Source: Prolixibacteraceae bacterium
Lineage (GTDB): Bacteria; Bacteroidota; Bacteroidia; Bacteroidales; Prolixibacteraceae
Length of the DNA: 64,000 nt
Direction: 5' to 3'
Assembly (NCBI GenBank): GCA_009773765.1
Contig: WTWZ01000006.1
Location: 40,465-104,464, forward strand
Made by a program: the position numbers and the translations under genes. Below the pieces are notes generated by a model, which worked only from the letters and a program-made list of their open reading frames with translations, did no database searches and was not told the origin of the DNA. How positions within the stretch are numbered: the stretch's first letter is position 1; every line of letters begins with the position of its first letter. Shown piece after piece: positions 26,708 to 36,431 of this stretch.

Positions 26708-28967
26708 AGTTATTTTGCTGTTTGATTAAATTCAGCGCCGAACCTGCCCTGAACCACCCAATTTGCTGGTCGTTGTAAGTGTGGTTCAGTTTTATCATGT
26801 CTTTAGTACCGTCGGCATGAACCAGTTCAACAGTCAGCGGTTTTCCCGGTGTAAATTCCACCAAATCAATAAAATTGAATGTATCGTCTTCCTGTACCAG
26901 GTCAAAATCATTTTCATTGGCAAAAGTTAAACCCAGCAATCCCTGTTTTTTCAGGTTGGTTTCGTGAATACGTGCAAACGATTTTACAATAACAGCGCTT
27001 ACGCCCAAATGACGCGGTTCCATTGCAGCATGTTCGCGCGATGAACCTTCGCCGTAATTCTGGTCGCCAACCACTACCGATGAAACCCCGGCGGATTTGT
27101 ATTCGCGCTGAACTGCGGGAACTGCGCCATACTCGCCCGTAAGCTGGTTTTTAACTTTGTTGGTTTCGTTATTAAATGCATTCACTGCCCCAATTAACAT
27201 ATTATTCGAAATATTATCGAGATGACCGCGGTAACGCAGCCAGGGGCCAGCCATCGAAATGTGGTCGGTGGTGCATTTGCCCATCGCTTTTATCAGCAGT
27301 CTGGCGCCTGTAATATTTTTTCCATCCCACGGTTCAAAAGGCGACAACAGTTGCAACCTTGAAGAATCGGGAGCAACGGAAACCTGAACGCTGGCGCCAT
27401 CTTCAGCAGGGGCCTGATAGCCGGCGTCCTCCACGGCAAAACCTTTTGATGGCAGTTCATCGCCGACTGGAGGATTTAATTTTACCTGTTCCCCGTTCGA
27501 ATTAGTCAGTGTGTCGGCAATCGGGTTGAAATCCAGTCGCCCGGCTATGGCAAGTGCAGTAACTATTTCGGGCGAAGTTACAAAGGCGTGGGTGTTTGGA
27601 TTTCCATCGGCACGTTTGGAAAAGTTCCGGTTGAAGGAATGTACGATGGTGTTTTTCTCCTGTTTGCTTGCTCCCTCGCGCGCCCACTGGCCGATGCAAG
27701 GGCCGCAGGCATTGGCAAAAACCTTGCCGCCCATTTTTTCGAAAATGCCAATAAACCCATCTCTTTCAATGGTATATCTAACCTGTTCCGATCCGGGGGT
27801 AATGGTGAATTCAGATTTGGTTTTCAACCCCTTTTCAACCGCCTGAACCGCGACTGAAGCCGCCCGCGAAATGTCCTCATATGAAGAGTTGGTGCAGCTT
27901 CCAATTAATCCCACCGAAACTTCAAGCGGCCAGCCGTTTTCTTTTGCAACTTTTCCCATCAGCGAAATGGGTGTTGCCCGATCGGGCGTGAAAGGGCCGT
28001 TAACGTGTGGCTCCAGTTTCGATAAATCAATTTCGATAACCTGGTCGTAATAAATATCCGGGTTTTCATAAACCTCGGCATCGGCATCCAAGTATTCTTT
28101 TACTGAGTTGGCTAATTTGGCAACTTCTTCGCGGCCTGTTGCATCCAGGTACCGTTCAATGCTATTGTCGTATGCAAAAATGCTTGTGGTTGCGCCTACT
28201 TCGGCGCCCATATTACAAATGGTACCTTTACCGGTTGCCGAAAGCGATTTTGCGCCTTCGCCAAAATATTCAATAATAGCGCCGGTTCCGCCTTTTACGG
28301 TGAGAATTCCGGCCACTTTTAAAATTACATCTTTGGGCGCCGTCCAGCCGCTTAATTTGCCGGTAAGTTTTACCCCGATTAATTTCGGCATTTTAAGTTC
28401 CCATGCCATTCCGGCCATCACATCAACGGCGTCAGCTCCGCCAACACCAATGGCAACCATTCCCAAACCACCGGCATTTACGGTATGCGAGTCGGTTCCA
28501 ATCATCATACCGCCGGGGAAAGCGTAGTTTTCCAAAACCACCTGGTGAATAATCCCGGCGCCGGGTTTCCAGAAACCAATTCCGTATTTGTTCGAAACCG
28601 ATTCGAGAAAATCAAAAACTTCCTTGTTGGCGGTTTTTGCCACACCCAAATCGGTTTTTCCGTCAATCTGCGCCTGAATCAAATGGTCGCAATGGACGGT
28701 TGAAGGAACCTCAGTTGTTTTTTTGCCCGAATTCATAAACTGAAGCAGCGCCATTTGTGCGGTTGCATCCTGCATGGCCACACGGTCGGGAGCAAAATCG
28801 ACGTAGGCTTTGCCGCGTTCAAAAACTTCAATTGCTTCTGTATCAAAAAGGTGGGCATACAGAATTTTTTCGGCGTAAGTCATTGGCCGGTCGAGCTTCT
28901 TCTTGGCTTTTTCAACTTTTTCAGGCAACTCGGCATATACCTTTTTAATGAGTTCTAAATCAAACAT
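26706..28967 (-). CDS. acn: Aconitate hydratase, mitochondrial type
   Basis: A 753-residue aconitase that interconverts citrate and isocitrate using a [4Fe-4S] cluster. The cluster ligands are Cys358 (IGSCTNSS) and Cys421/Cys424 ([11 protein letters not shown]), which carry the same numbers as mature bovine mitochondrial aconitase. Other hallmarks are [32 protein letters not shown] and [17 protein letters not shown]. The length is typical of the ACO2 branch, not the longer AcnA/IRP branch. It is the first gene of the TCA operon on the minus strand. Confidence 0.97.
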   Translation of the reverse strand: MFDLELIKKVYAELPEKVEKAKKKLDRPMTYAEKILYAHLFDTEAIEVFERGKAYVDFAPDRVAMQDATAQMALLQFMNSGKKTTEVPSTVHCDHLIQAQIDGKTDLGVAKTANKEVFDFLESVSNKYGIGFWKPGAGIIHQVVLENYAFPGGMMIGTDSHTVNAGGLGMVAIGVGGADAVDVMAGMAWELKMPKLIGVKLTGKLSGWTAPKDVILKVAGILTVKGGTGAIIEYFGEGAKSLSATGKGTICNMGAEVGATTSIFAYDNSIERYLDATGREEVAKLANSVKEYLDADAEVYENPDIYYDQVIEIDLSKLEPHVNGPFTPDRATPISLMGKVAKENGWPLEVSVGLIGSCTNSSYEDISRAASVAVQAVEKGLKTKSEFTITPGSEQVRYTIERDGFIGIFEKMGGKVFANACGPCIGQWAREGASKQEKNTIVHSFNRNFSKRADGNPNTHAFVTSPEIVTALAIAGRLDFNPIADTLTNSNGEQVKLNPPVGDELPSKGFAVEDAGYQAPAEDGASVQVSVAPDSSRLQLLSPFEPWDGKNITGARLLIKAMGKCTTDHISMAGPWLRYRGHLDNISNNMLIGAVNAFNNETNKVKNQLTGEYGAVPAVQREYKSAGVSSVVVGDQNYGEGSSREHAAMEPRHLGVSAVIVKSFARIHETNLKKQGLLGLTFANENDFDLVQEDDTFNFIDLVEFTPGKPLTVELVHADGTKDMIKLNHTYNDQQIGWFRAGSALNLIKQQNN

Positions 28968-29125
28968 GTATTATCTGTTTTAATAAGTGGTTATTTCCGG
29001 TTTATCGCAAAAATTAACAACAATACTGATTAAAAGTTCCATCTGTTATAAGATTTTTGGTTATAAAGGCGATAAATATATAGATTATTGAATATGATAA
29101 AAAATTAAAGTACGTTAAATTGAAA

Positions 29126-29287
29126 ATGAACAGAAAGTTATTAGGGCAACCTATGAATGAACATTTCGGAAAACCTCTTGAAACTTACCGGTTTGGTTTT
29201 AAGGAGGCTTCACCAGAAAGGTTAAAAATTGCAAAAAAGTGGAATAACTTCGGGGTATTAAGTGGTTATAAGGCATTTAAAAGGACA
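29126..29287 (+). CDS. Small unrecognised ORF (53 codons)
   Basis: ATG at 29126 opens a 53-residue frame starting MNRKLLGQPMNEHFGKPLET and ending KAFKRTQTH. I do not recognise the family. It contains the segment KKWNNFGVLSGY, encoded by DNA also found, in broken frame, near 16.02 kb. It may be a small gene or the remnant of a larger one cut by the transposase insertion next to it. Confidence 0.35.
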
Positions 29288-29295
29288 CAGACACA

Positions 29296-29381
29296 TTGAT
29301 AAAAGGAATCGAAATAGGAGAAAAAGAATTTGCGACTAAAAAGGACGCACTAAATCACTTTAACCCAACTTGCAATATCTA
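29296..29381 (+). pseudogene. Truncated DUF3223/DCL-like gene fragment
   Basis: A 27-residue frame from a TTG reads LIKGIEIGEKEFATKKDA followed by LNHFNP. It resembles the start of DUF3223-type proteins, which begin with a similar 'tkkdA..hF' segment and then continue 80 or more residues. Here it stops at the edge of the transposase remnant, so the rest was probably lost on insertion. The evidence is short and the call tentative. Confidence 0.3.
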
Positions 29382-31306
29382 ACTTGTAATTTCCATATAA
29401 TCAGTGTCAACCGTTTTTTGCGATTGCTTTTCGGGTAACACGCCTGTCTGCCGAACAGGCAGGGATTTTCGTATCCAGGGTTGGTATTTGTACCCCAGGG
29501 CATCGTAAATTTCTCGTGCTTTGGTTTCGGGTTTACTGCATTTACGGATGTATATTTTCCGGTCGTTTTTGTCCTGCATGGTAACGGTTGCCGCTTTCTG
29601 CGTGTTCATATTCCTTACGATGTGCGACCAGTTGTGATGTATCCCTTTTGCATTTAAACGGTATCGGATGGTACTTACCAGTTGGTATGCCAGCACGGCA
29701 AGGAACAAGTGAGCCATCGTGTTTTCATCGGTTTTATGGAAAACAGGGCGTATTTCGAGGTCGGTTTTCAGGATACGGAACGAAGCCTCTATCTCGCGGA
29801 TGGTATTGTAGATTTCCCAAAACGTTACTTCGTTGATGTCTTTTACCGAAGTTCTCAGAAAATAGACACCTTCTTCTTTCCGGGAAGCAGGGACTACCCT
29901 TTTCCATGCCATACCTGTTGCCTTTTTCCCGTCATGTTCCACCTGGATGTCGAAAAACCGGTGTGCGCTGGGGTATTTTTCTTTCAGCCTCCCGATGCGT
30001 TCCCACACTTTCTCAATAACCTTGGTGCCGCCCTTCTTTTGTATCCCTTCCATTATTTGGTCCAGCCCGGTTTCAAAATGGGATGTGAAGTTCTCGCGCA
30101 TGGAGAGTTCCTTTTGTGCCTTTCGCTCGCTGCGCACGTACAACAGGCTGTCGTCAATGCCTTCTTTTTCGACCAGCAACAGTTCAACAGGGCTGTTGCG
30201 CTTGTCGGTAACCACCACCGGTTTGCCCTGCTCTTTGGCAGCCCGGTAATCTTTCTGCTTGCCGCGTGCCACGCACAGGTAATGGTGCCCTTTCGATTTG
30301 AGCATCTTCAGGTTGCCTTCGTCGGCTATGCCCGCATCGATTACCACCATCGGTTTGCGGCCGTGCCCGACGTTTGGGCGCTCAGCCCGTCTATGATGCC
30401 TTCGAGCGTGGTGGTTTCGCCAATATTGCCACGGTATATCCGGCTGTATTTCACAAACCCCTCAACATTTACCACCTGGGCAAGGGTAACCAGGCGGGCA
30501 TCCTTGCGTTTTTCCAATCTGGAATAATCCTGGTTTAAATTGGCCCAGTCTATCTTTCCTTCATGTTTACGGGGCCTTCCTTTTCTTCCGGTTTGTTCTC
30601 CGCGGAACAGGTACTTCAGGTCGGCATCGTCGCGCAAGCGGCTAATCAAATGCATTTCTATCGCGAGCACTTTGTCAACAAATGGTTTCTTTGCAAAAAA
30701 AGCATCAGCGACAACATAAGTTGATAATTGTAACAAGGTGTCTTTGCGCTCAAACAAAACATTACCGTACCAATCCAGCAGGTTTTCATCTGACTTGGGA
30801 TCGCCTTTGCTCCCCGGTGTCTGAACGGCTTCGAGGTGAAATGCAAAGTCGTTATCGACATCAATTGCAGCTATCCCACTGATTTCAAGTCCCCATTTGG
30901 AGGCTTGGGCACATCCCGGCCAATATCTGTCAACTCCGGGAGTTAGCTTTCCATATTTGCTGATATAACTGGGGTCGAATGCAATTACAAATCGTCCGCT
31001 TCCGTTTGAGATGGCTAATTGTTTATTGAATTCCATAAAGTCAAATGGTTTTTCGAACTGTTGCCGGTATCGTTGTTCACAAAATTGTCCATATCTTTCG
31101 AGCTGAAAAAAGTTGATTCGGCCTTTGATACTTAAGAAAAGCATAAAGACTTCAATCATAAAATCTTTTCTCCACTTGTTGATATTTGCTGTTTTGTCTA
31201 ACATGCTATATATTAGCTGTTTATAAGATATATACCCTTTGAGAATCATACTTGAAATGGATCTGGTAAATTCTCTTAAGATACTGATTCTCGGGGGTTT
31301 TATCAA
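29379..31306 (-). pseudogene. Chimeric, frameshifted transposase remnant (IS4-type N-half, IS1634-type C-half)
   Basis: Two frames overlap at 30341-30350. The upstream frame (31306 to 30341, 321 residues) begins as one DDE family: FVIAFDPSYISKYGKLTPGV, KWGLEISGIAAIDVD, VVADAFFAKKPFVDK and LISRLRDDADLKYLFRG. From about residue 264 (near 30.52 kb) it switches to IS1634-like sequence (KDARLVTLAQVVNVEGFVKYS). A frameshift near 30.35 kb then leads into the second frame (MVVIDAGIADEGNLKMLKSKG to REIEASFRILKTDLEIRP), an IS1634-type core. The fusion brings together the parts of two transposases, so it is surely inactive. The C-terminus carries a palindromic repeat (29441-29464). Confidence 0.75.
29441..29464. 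repeat. Palindromic repeat in transposase C-terminus
   Basis: CGCCTGTCTGCCGAACAGGC plus AGGG forms a hairpin (GCCTGT and ACAGGC) and encodes an extra SLPVRQTGVLPE stretch near the end of the transposase. Its GC-rich hairpin style recalls the repeats inside the kinase genes, though the sequence differs. Confidence 0.6.
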
Positions 31307-31420
31307 ACAAAAATCAAATTAATTTATTGACAATCAATTGTTTATATTAATAATTAACGGAGTATTGTTTTTATTAAAGTATAAAATATATCTTTGAAAG
31401 CATTAAATTTGTATTAATAC

Positions 31421-33196
31421 ATGAAATTATTCGAGAATCACTCTTTTCATATCCCCGTACTTGGCGTTGGTTATTCAATTGATACTCCCGTTAATGTGGC
31501 GCATTACGGTATTTCGTCGGTAATCTCGCTGGTTGACGACTCCACCATGGAGAAGATGCGCGAGTTTTACAGCAACAAATTCGATATTCCATTTAAAAAA
31601 ATTACGAAGGAAGTTGAGGATTTCAGGGCAAAGCGAATTACATCGTACCTGAACCTGATTGACGAAATTGTTAAACGCAAAGTTGCAGAACTAAAAAGCA
31701 GCGCAACTCATGCAGGAGTAGAGATTGAGAAATATGTAAATATGTTGCCCGATTCATCGGCCATAAAGAAAAAATTTAACCTGGCAAAAATAAGCCGTGG
31801 GGCCGCCGAAGAATTTTCGAAATGGGTAAATGAAAAGCTTCATGTGGGTTCTATCGATGTAAATATCATGACAAAACTCGACAAGGTAAATTCAAAAAAC
31901 GGGATTGAATTACCGGTTGAATATAACGATGCACATGCAGCGCTGCGCGGCTATGCAAACAGCGGGCTTACCTCATCGCTTGTGCTTTCTGCCGGAATGA
32001 GCCCGCGCCTTTACAGTTACCTCGAAAATTTCAGGGATTTTTTCCCCGATGTGAACGGGTTTATCAAAAAGAAAATCATCCTGAAAGTGAGCGATTTCCG
32101 ATCGGCGCTGGTACAGGGAAAAATATTTGCCGGCAAAGGTTTGTGGGTTTCTGAGTACCGCATTGAATCTGGCGTGAACTGTGGCGGACATTGTTTTCCG
32201 ACCAACGGTATTTTGTTTGGGCCAATTCTGGAAGAGTTTAAAAAGAACCGCGACTTGCTATTCGGGACCTGTATTGAAATGTACAAATCTGCTCTTCATA
32301 AAAAGGAAATCAGGCAGCCCGCCGAAACTCCCGAACTGAAAGTTACTGCCCAGGGCGGGGTAGGGACAACCGAGGAACATCAGTTTTTGCTGAATCATTA
32401 TGGAATGGACAGTGTTGGCTGGGCAACCCCTTTTATGCTGGTTCCCGAGGTTATCAGTATCGACACGGAAACCCTCCATATTCTGGCTGATGCAAAAGAA
32501 GACGATTTGGTTTACAGTGGTTTGTCGCCGTTGGGTGTGCCGTTTAACACGGTAAAAGGGGTGTCGATGAGTTTGCATAAGGCAGAACTGGCAAAAAACG
32601 GGAAACCCGGTTATAGTTGTACCAAAGGATTTTTGAAATACAACACCGAATACACTGAAAAGCCCATTTGCACATCTTCGCGGCAATATCAAACCCTCAA
32701 GCTGAAAGAGTTGGAGGAACTGAATCTGCCGGAAAAAGAATTTAAAATGGCTTTTGAAAAAATCACAGAAAAGGAATGTTTGTGCAACGGATTAAGCACA
32801 TCAGCGCTTGAATCGAAAAATATTCATGTAAAGCCCATTGAAAAAGTTACTGCTTGTCCCGGCCCAAATCTCGCCTGGTTTTCAAAGGTATCGACTTTAA
32901 AAGAGATGGTTGGCCATATCTACGGGCGGATAAACCTGCTTGATAACCGTTATCGTCCGCACATGTTTTTAAAAGAATTAAACATGTACCTCGACATTTA
33001 TAAAGAGCGGATGGAAAATTTCATGAGAAACCAGGGGGATTTAAAAGAAATGAAACTGTTACAGTCTTTTCAGCAGAACCTGAATGAGGGCATTAACTAT
33101 TACCAATTGCTTTTTGCCGAAAAGAAAAAGGAAGTTATTGAAGATTTGGAAAGGATGCTGAACAGATATCCGGTTCTTAATTACACATTCAAATAG
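31421..33196 (+). CDS. Conserved-looking 591-residue protein of unknown function, Cys-rich C-terminal part
   Basis: I do not recognise a named family with confidence. The protein is soluble (no signal peptide, no membrane helix). Residues 1-40 (FHIPVLGVGYSIDTPVNVAHYGISSVISLVDD, split as FHIPVLGVGYSIDT and PVNVAHYGISSVISLVDD) and the later AQGGVGTTEEHQFLLNHYG with MDSVGWATPFMLVPE look like parts of a TIM-barrel flavoprotein such as a nitronate-monooxygenase-like enzyme. Cysteines cluster in two places: CGGHCFPTNG in the middle, and five later ones in YSCTKG, PICTSS, ECLCNG and TACPGP, suggesting a metal or Fe-S site. A helical C-terminus (about 495-591) follows. It stands alone between transposase remnants. 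Confidence 0.6.
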   Translation: MKLFENHSFHIPVLGVGYSIDTPVNVAHYGISSVISLVDDSTMEKMREFYSNKFDIPFKKITKEVEDFRAKRITSYLNLIDEIVKRKVAELKSSATHAGVEIEKYVNMLPDSSAIKKKFNLAKISRGAAEEFSKWVNEKLHVGSIDVNIMTKLDKVNSKNGIELPVEYNDAHAALRGYANSGLTSSLVLSAGMSPRLYSYLENFRDFFPDVNGFIKKKIILKVSDFRSALVQGKIFAGKGLWVSEYRIESGVNCGGHCFPTNGILFGPILEEFKKNRDLLFGTCIEMYKSALHKKEIRQPAETPELKVTAQGGVGTTEEHQFLLNHYGMDSVGWATPFMLVPEVISIDTETLHILADAKEDDLVYSGLSPLGVPFNTVKGVSMSLHKAELAKNGKPGYSCTKGFLKYNTEYTEKPICTSSRQYQTLKLKELEELNLPEKEFKMAFEKITEKECLCNGLSTSALESKNIHVKPIEKVTACPGPNLAWFSKVSTLKEMVGHIYGRINLLDNRYRPHMFLKELNMYLDIYKERMENFMRNQGDLKEMKLLQSFQQNLNEGINYYQLLFAEKKKEVIEDLERMLNRYPVLNYTFK

Positions 33197-33216
33197 TTCA
33201 GGGTCCGGGGCTCGGG

Positions 33217-33364
33217 GTTCAAGTTGCCGTATCTGCTTTGGCCGGGACATGGGCTGCTTTTGCCCGTTACGTTTCATAAATGCACCTATCTGGGCAGGGC
33301 TACGGCTGATTCCCGTCTTTGTCCCGATCAGGGTTTTTGCTTCTACTGGGCCCATGGGAGGCCG
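33217..33364 (-). pseudogene. Fragment of an IS630-like transposase HTH domain
   Basis: On the minus strand about 46 residues read PPMGPVEAKTLIGTKTG, then ISRSPAQIGAFMKRNGQK. This is the winged helix-turn-helix pattern of IS630-type transposases (a proline pair, an alpha helix, TGI.RSP.Q....MK..G). A stop codon precedes it and the sequence becomes unrelated afterwards, so only this fragment remains. The rest of the gap 33197-33562 holds no recognisable gene; the 40-nt GC-rich stretch after 33197 looks like degenerate repeat. Confidence 0.45.
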
Positions 33365-33562
33365 TTATGTAAATGGTTTCAGGATACCCGTTGAATATAG
33401 ATTTAACCTGCTCTTGTTTGTACCATAATTGTATTGGGAAAGGGCACCAAAACCCCCTTGTTTATAAAACATTATCCATTCTGAAAGAATTGAATTGATT
33501 TTGCCGTATTTTCAGCCTCGATTTATTCTTTCAAATTACAGCAGAAAACTAAATCTGAAAAT

Positions 33563-36325
33563 ATGGCTCAACTTGATACGCTGAAAATACAACTCGGAAA
33601 ACCCTATTTCGACCTTGAATTTCTTTTAAATTGTTTTAAGGAGGTTTTAACTGAAAACAATGAACCGGAACTTGCCGCCTGCATTCCGTGGATTTCAAAA
33701 CCTTATGACTACTCAGGGATTGAATTCAACCAGAAACATTTTCACCTGTATTCTGTTTGTTTTCAGTTGCTTAACCTTGCCGAAACCAACGGTGCGGTGC
33801 AGAACAGGCGCAAAAATGAAGAGAAAAATTCGCTAAGTTCAATTAACGGATTATGGGCGAAAAGTCTGGAAATTTTGAAAAACGAGGGCTTAACTGAAAC
33901 CCGGATTTCATCAATCTTCGGCGAAATTGATGTACAGCCAGTGTTAACCGCCCACCCCACCGAAGCCAAACGCCCGGTAATACTGAAAAAATACCGCGAA
34001 CTTTATCTCTTGCTGGTGCAACGTGAAAATTCGATGTACAACTTTTACGAAATGGAGGAAAACAGGAACGAGATTAAACGGGTACTTATCTCCATTTGGT
34101 TTACCGATGAATATTACATTGAAAAACCAAAAGTGGAAACCGAACTCGACAATGTAATCCATTATTTTGTAAATGTATTTCCAGAAATTATCAGCCTGTT
34201 AAACCGAAGGCTCATTCAGGCATGGGAATTTTCAGGGTTCGATAGCTCGAAACTGGTTGAAACCAACAATTTTCCGCAGTTGCGTTTTGGGACATGGATT
34301 GGCGGCGACCGCGATGGGCATCCGCTTGTTACTGCTGAAGTAACGCAAAACACACTGTTAAAACTTCGTTTACATGCTTTCCTTGTTCTAAAGGACCAAC
34401 TTTACAAATTAGCCGAAAACCTTAGCTTTTACTTCGATATTCACCAGTTCCCTGAACAAATTTCGGAACGGTATAATGAAATGATTGCCGAATTGGGAAG
34501 CGAATCGAAAACGATTGTAACCGCCAACCGGAACGAGGCATTTAAACTTTTCGTATTGTTCCTCATCGACAAGCTGCCGGTTAACATTGGCAAAACACAG
34601 TCGTTTGAACTGATCGAAAAAAAAGGCAGTTATCAGCATTCGGAACAATTAATCAGCGATTTGGAATGCCTGAAAATTGCGCTGAAACAACACGGTGTTC
34701 CGGCGTTGGCCAACCATGCCGTTAACAATGCCATTCAAATGGCGCGCACGTTTGGCTTTCATTTGGCCGAACTCGATATCAGGCAAAACAGCGCTTATTA
34801 CGAAAAGGCATTATTTCAAATCATCAGCGAATCGAAAACAATTAAAACCGGTGCTGAAGATATTTCAGCCGCTGAAAAAGTAAAAATCATTCAGGGCGAA
34901 TTAAAATCAAACCGGCCATTTATTAGGGACCAAAACAATTTGCCCGACGAATCGAAAAGTGTGCTGGAGTGTTTCAAAGTTTTGCAAAACCACATTGCCA
35001 ATTGTTCTTCGCGGCCGATTGGTTCCCTGATTGTGAGCATGACCCGCAACGCGGCCGATTTACTGACAGTTTATATTTTGGCCCGCGAAGCCGGACTGAC
35101 ATTTTTTGAAGTTACACTCGTGATTAAACTGCACGTGGTTCCTCTGTTTGAAACTATTGCTGATTTAATTGCCAGCCCCGCAATTATGGAAGAATATTTC
35201 AGTCTGCCCGAAGTGCAAAACAGTTTGGAATACCAGCGAAAAGAGCGAAACAGGCAGCACAAAATTCAGGAGGTGATGATTGGGTACAGCGACAGCAACA
35301 AAGACGGTGGATTTCTGGCCAGCACGTGGTACTTGTACAAAGCGCAGAAAGAGATTGCCGAAGTGGGAAAAAAGTACGGTGTTCAAATTAAATTCTTCCA
35401 TGGGAAAGGAGGTTCAATCAGCCGCGGCGCAGGCCCGGTGCATTGGTTTATGCAATCGCTGCCCCACGGTACGCTTACCGGAAAACTCAAAATAACCGAG
35501 CAGGGCGAAACCATTGAAAAGAAATTTGCCAACAAAATAAATGCCGCTTACAACCTCGAACTGATGTTGGCCAGCGCCACAATGAACACACTGCTTCACA
35601 AAAAAGAGCAGCATAACGAATATGAGGTGGCCGGAATTCTGGAATACCTGGGAAGCGAAAGTTACAAATTCTATGTGCAATTACTTCAAAACGAACATTT
35701 TCTTGAATTTTACCAGCAAGCTACCCCCATCGATGTGATTGAGGAAAGCAAAATCGGTTCGCGCCCGGCACGGCGTACAGGCAAACGTACTTTAGCCGAT
35801 TTGCGCGCTATTCCCTGGGTTTTTAGCTGGGGGCAGTCGCGGTACCACATCACCAGTTGGTACGGAGTGGGTTCGACTTTGGAAAAAATGCTCACCGAAC
35901 ATCCTGAAAAATACAAAAAACTGAAAGGGATGATTCGCAGCAGCCAGTTTGTACAGTATGTACTCACCAATATCGACACAAGCCTGGCCAGCACCGACGA
36001 GGAAATCATGAAAATGTATGCGCAACTTGTAGAAAATCAGGTTGTTAGAACCACCATTTTAAATCAGCTTTTAACCGAACTGGAAAAAACCAGGAGGTTA
36101 ATGCAGGAATTGCTGGGACGGCCGATGCAGGAACGACGGAAAAATCATTACCACTCAACAGCGCTCCGCGCCGAAGCGCTTGACATTCTGCATAAAAACC
36201 AAATCGAGAAATTAAAACGGTGGAGAGCCGGCAATGGTAAAAATCAGGAAGAAAAAAGCAAATTGCTGAACCAGTTGCTGATTTCGGTAAATGCCATTGC
36301 CAATGCAATGGGAACGACAGGGTAA
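33563..36325 (+). CDS. ppc: Phosphoenolpyruvate carboxylase
   Basis: A 920-residue enzyme that carboxylates PEP to oxaloacetate, feeding the TCA cycle. Signatures are VLTAHPTEAKRP (catalytic His), GTWIGGDRDGHP, RPIGSLIVSMTRNAADLL, GYSDSNKDGGFLASTW, and the mobile loop FHGKGGSISRGAGPVH. In E. coli the loop reads FHGRGGSIGRGGAP; here one Arg is Lys and one Gly is Ser, while the catalytic second Arg is kept. The C-terminus ends NAIANAMGTTG, comparable to the family's usual NTG end. The gene stands alone and is followed directly by octamer repeats. Confidence 0.96.
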   Translation: MAQLDTLKIQLGKPYFDLEFLLNCFKEVLTENNEPELAACIPWISKPYDYSGIEFNQKHFHLYSVCFQLLNLAETNGAVQNRRKNEEKNSLSSINGLWAKSLEILKNEGLTETRISSIFGEIDVQPVLTAHPTEAKRPVILKKYRELYLLLVQRENSMYNFYEMEENRNEIKRVLISIWFTDEYYIEKPKVETELDNVIHYFVNVFPEIISLLNRRLIQAWEFSGFDSSKLVETNNFPQLRFGTWIGGDRDGHPLVTAEVTQNTLLKLRLHAFLVLKDQLYKLAENLSFYFDIHQFPEQISERYNEMIAELGSESKTIVTANRNEAFKLFVLFLIDKLPVNIGKTQSFELIEKKGSYQHSEQLISDLECLKIALKQHGVPALANHAVNNAIQMARTFGFHLAELDIRQNSAYYEKALFQIISESKTIKTGAEDISAAEKVKIIQGELKSNRPFIRDQNNLPDESKSVLECFKVLQNHIANCSSRPIGSLIVSMTRNAADLLTVYILAREAGLTFFEVTLVIKLHVVPLFETIADLIASPAIMEEYFSLPEVQNSLEYQRKERNRQHKIQEVMIGYSDSNKDGGFLASTWYLYKAQKEIAEVGKKYGVQIKFFHGKGGSISRGAGPVHWFMQSLPHGTLTGKLKITEQGETIEKKFANKINAAYNLELMLASATMNTLLHKKEQHNEYEVAGILEYLGSESYKFYVQLLQNEHFLEFYQQATPIDVIEESKIGSRPARRTGKRTLADLRAIPWVFSWGQSRYHITSWYGVGSTLEKMLTEHPEKYKKLKGMIRSSQFVQYVLTNIDTSLASTDEEIMKMYAQLVENQVVRTTILNQLLTELEKTRRLMQELLGRPMQERRKNHYHSTALRAEALDILHKNQIEKLKRWRAGNGKNQEEKSKLLNQLLISVNAIANAMGTTG

Positions 36326-36327
36326 GA

Positions 36328-36372
36328 AATGTGGTAATGCGTGAATGCGATAATGCTGCAATGAAGCAGTAA
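36328..36372. repeat. Period-8 repeat after ppc stop codon
   Basis: About five degenerate octamers of the AATGCGTG / AATGCGAT / AATGCTGC type begin within 3 nt of the stop codon. Same family as at 45.8, 47.2, 48.7 and 52.0 kb. Confidence 0.7.
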
Positions 36373-36431
36373 AACTTTGATTTTTAGATTAGCAGAATTT
36401 TAACAGCATTAATTAATAAAAAAACATTCCT

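Noticed and set aside
30341..30350. Programmed frameshift joining the two transposase frames
   Set aside because: Some IS families do use it, but here the N-terminal half is from a different family than the C-terminal half, so the frames are not parts of one functional enzyme.
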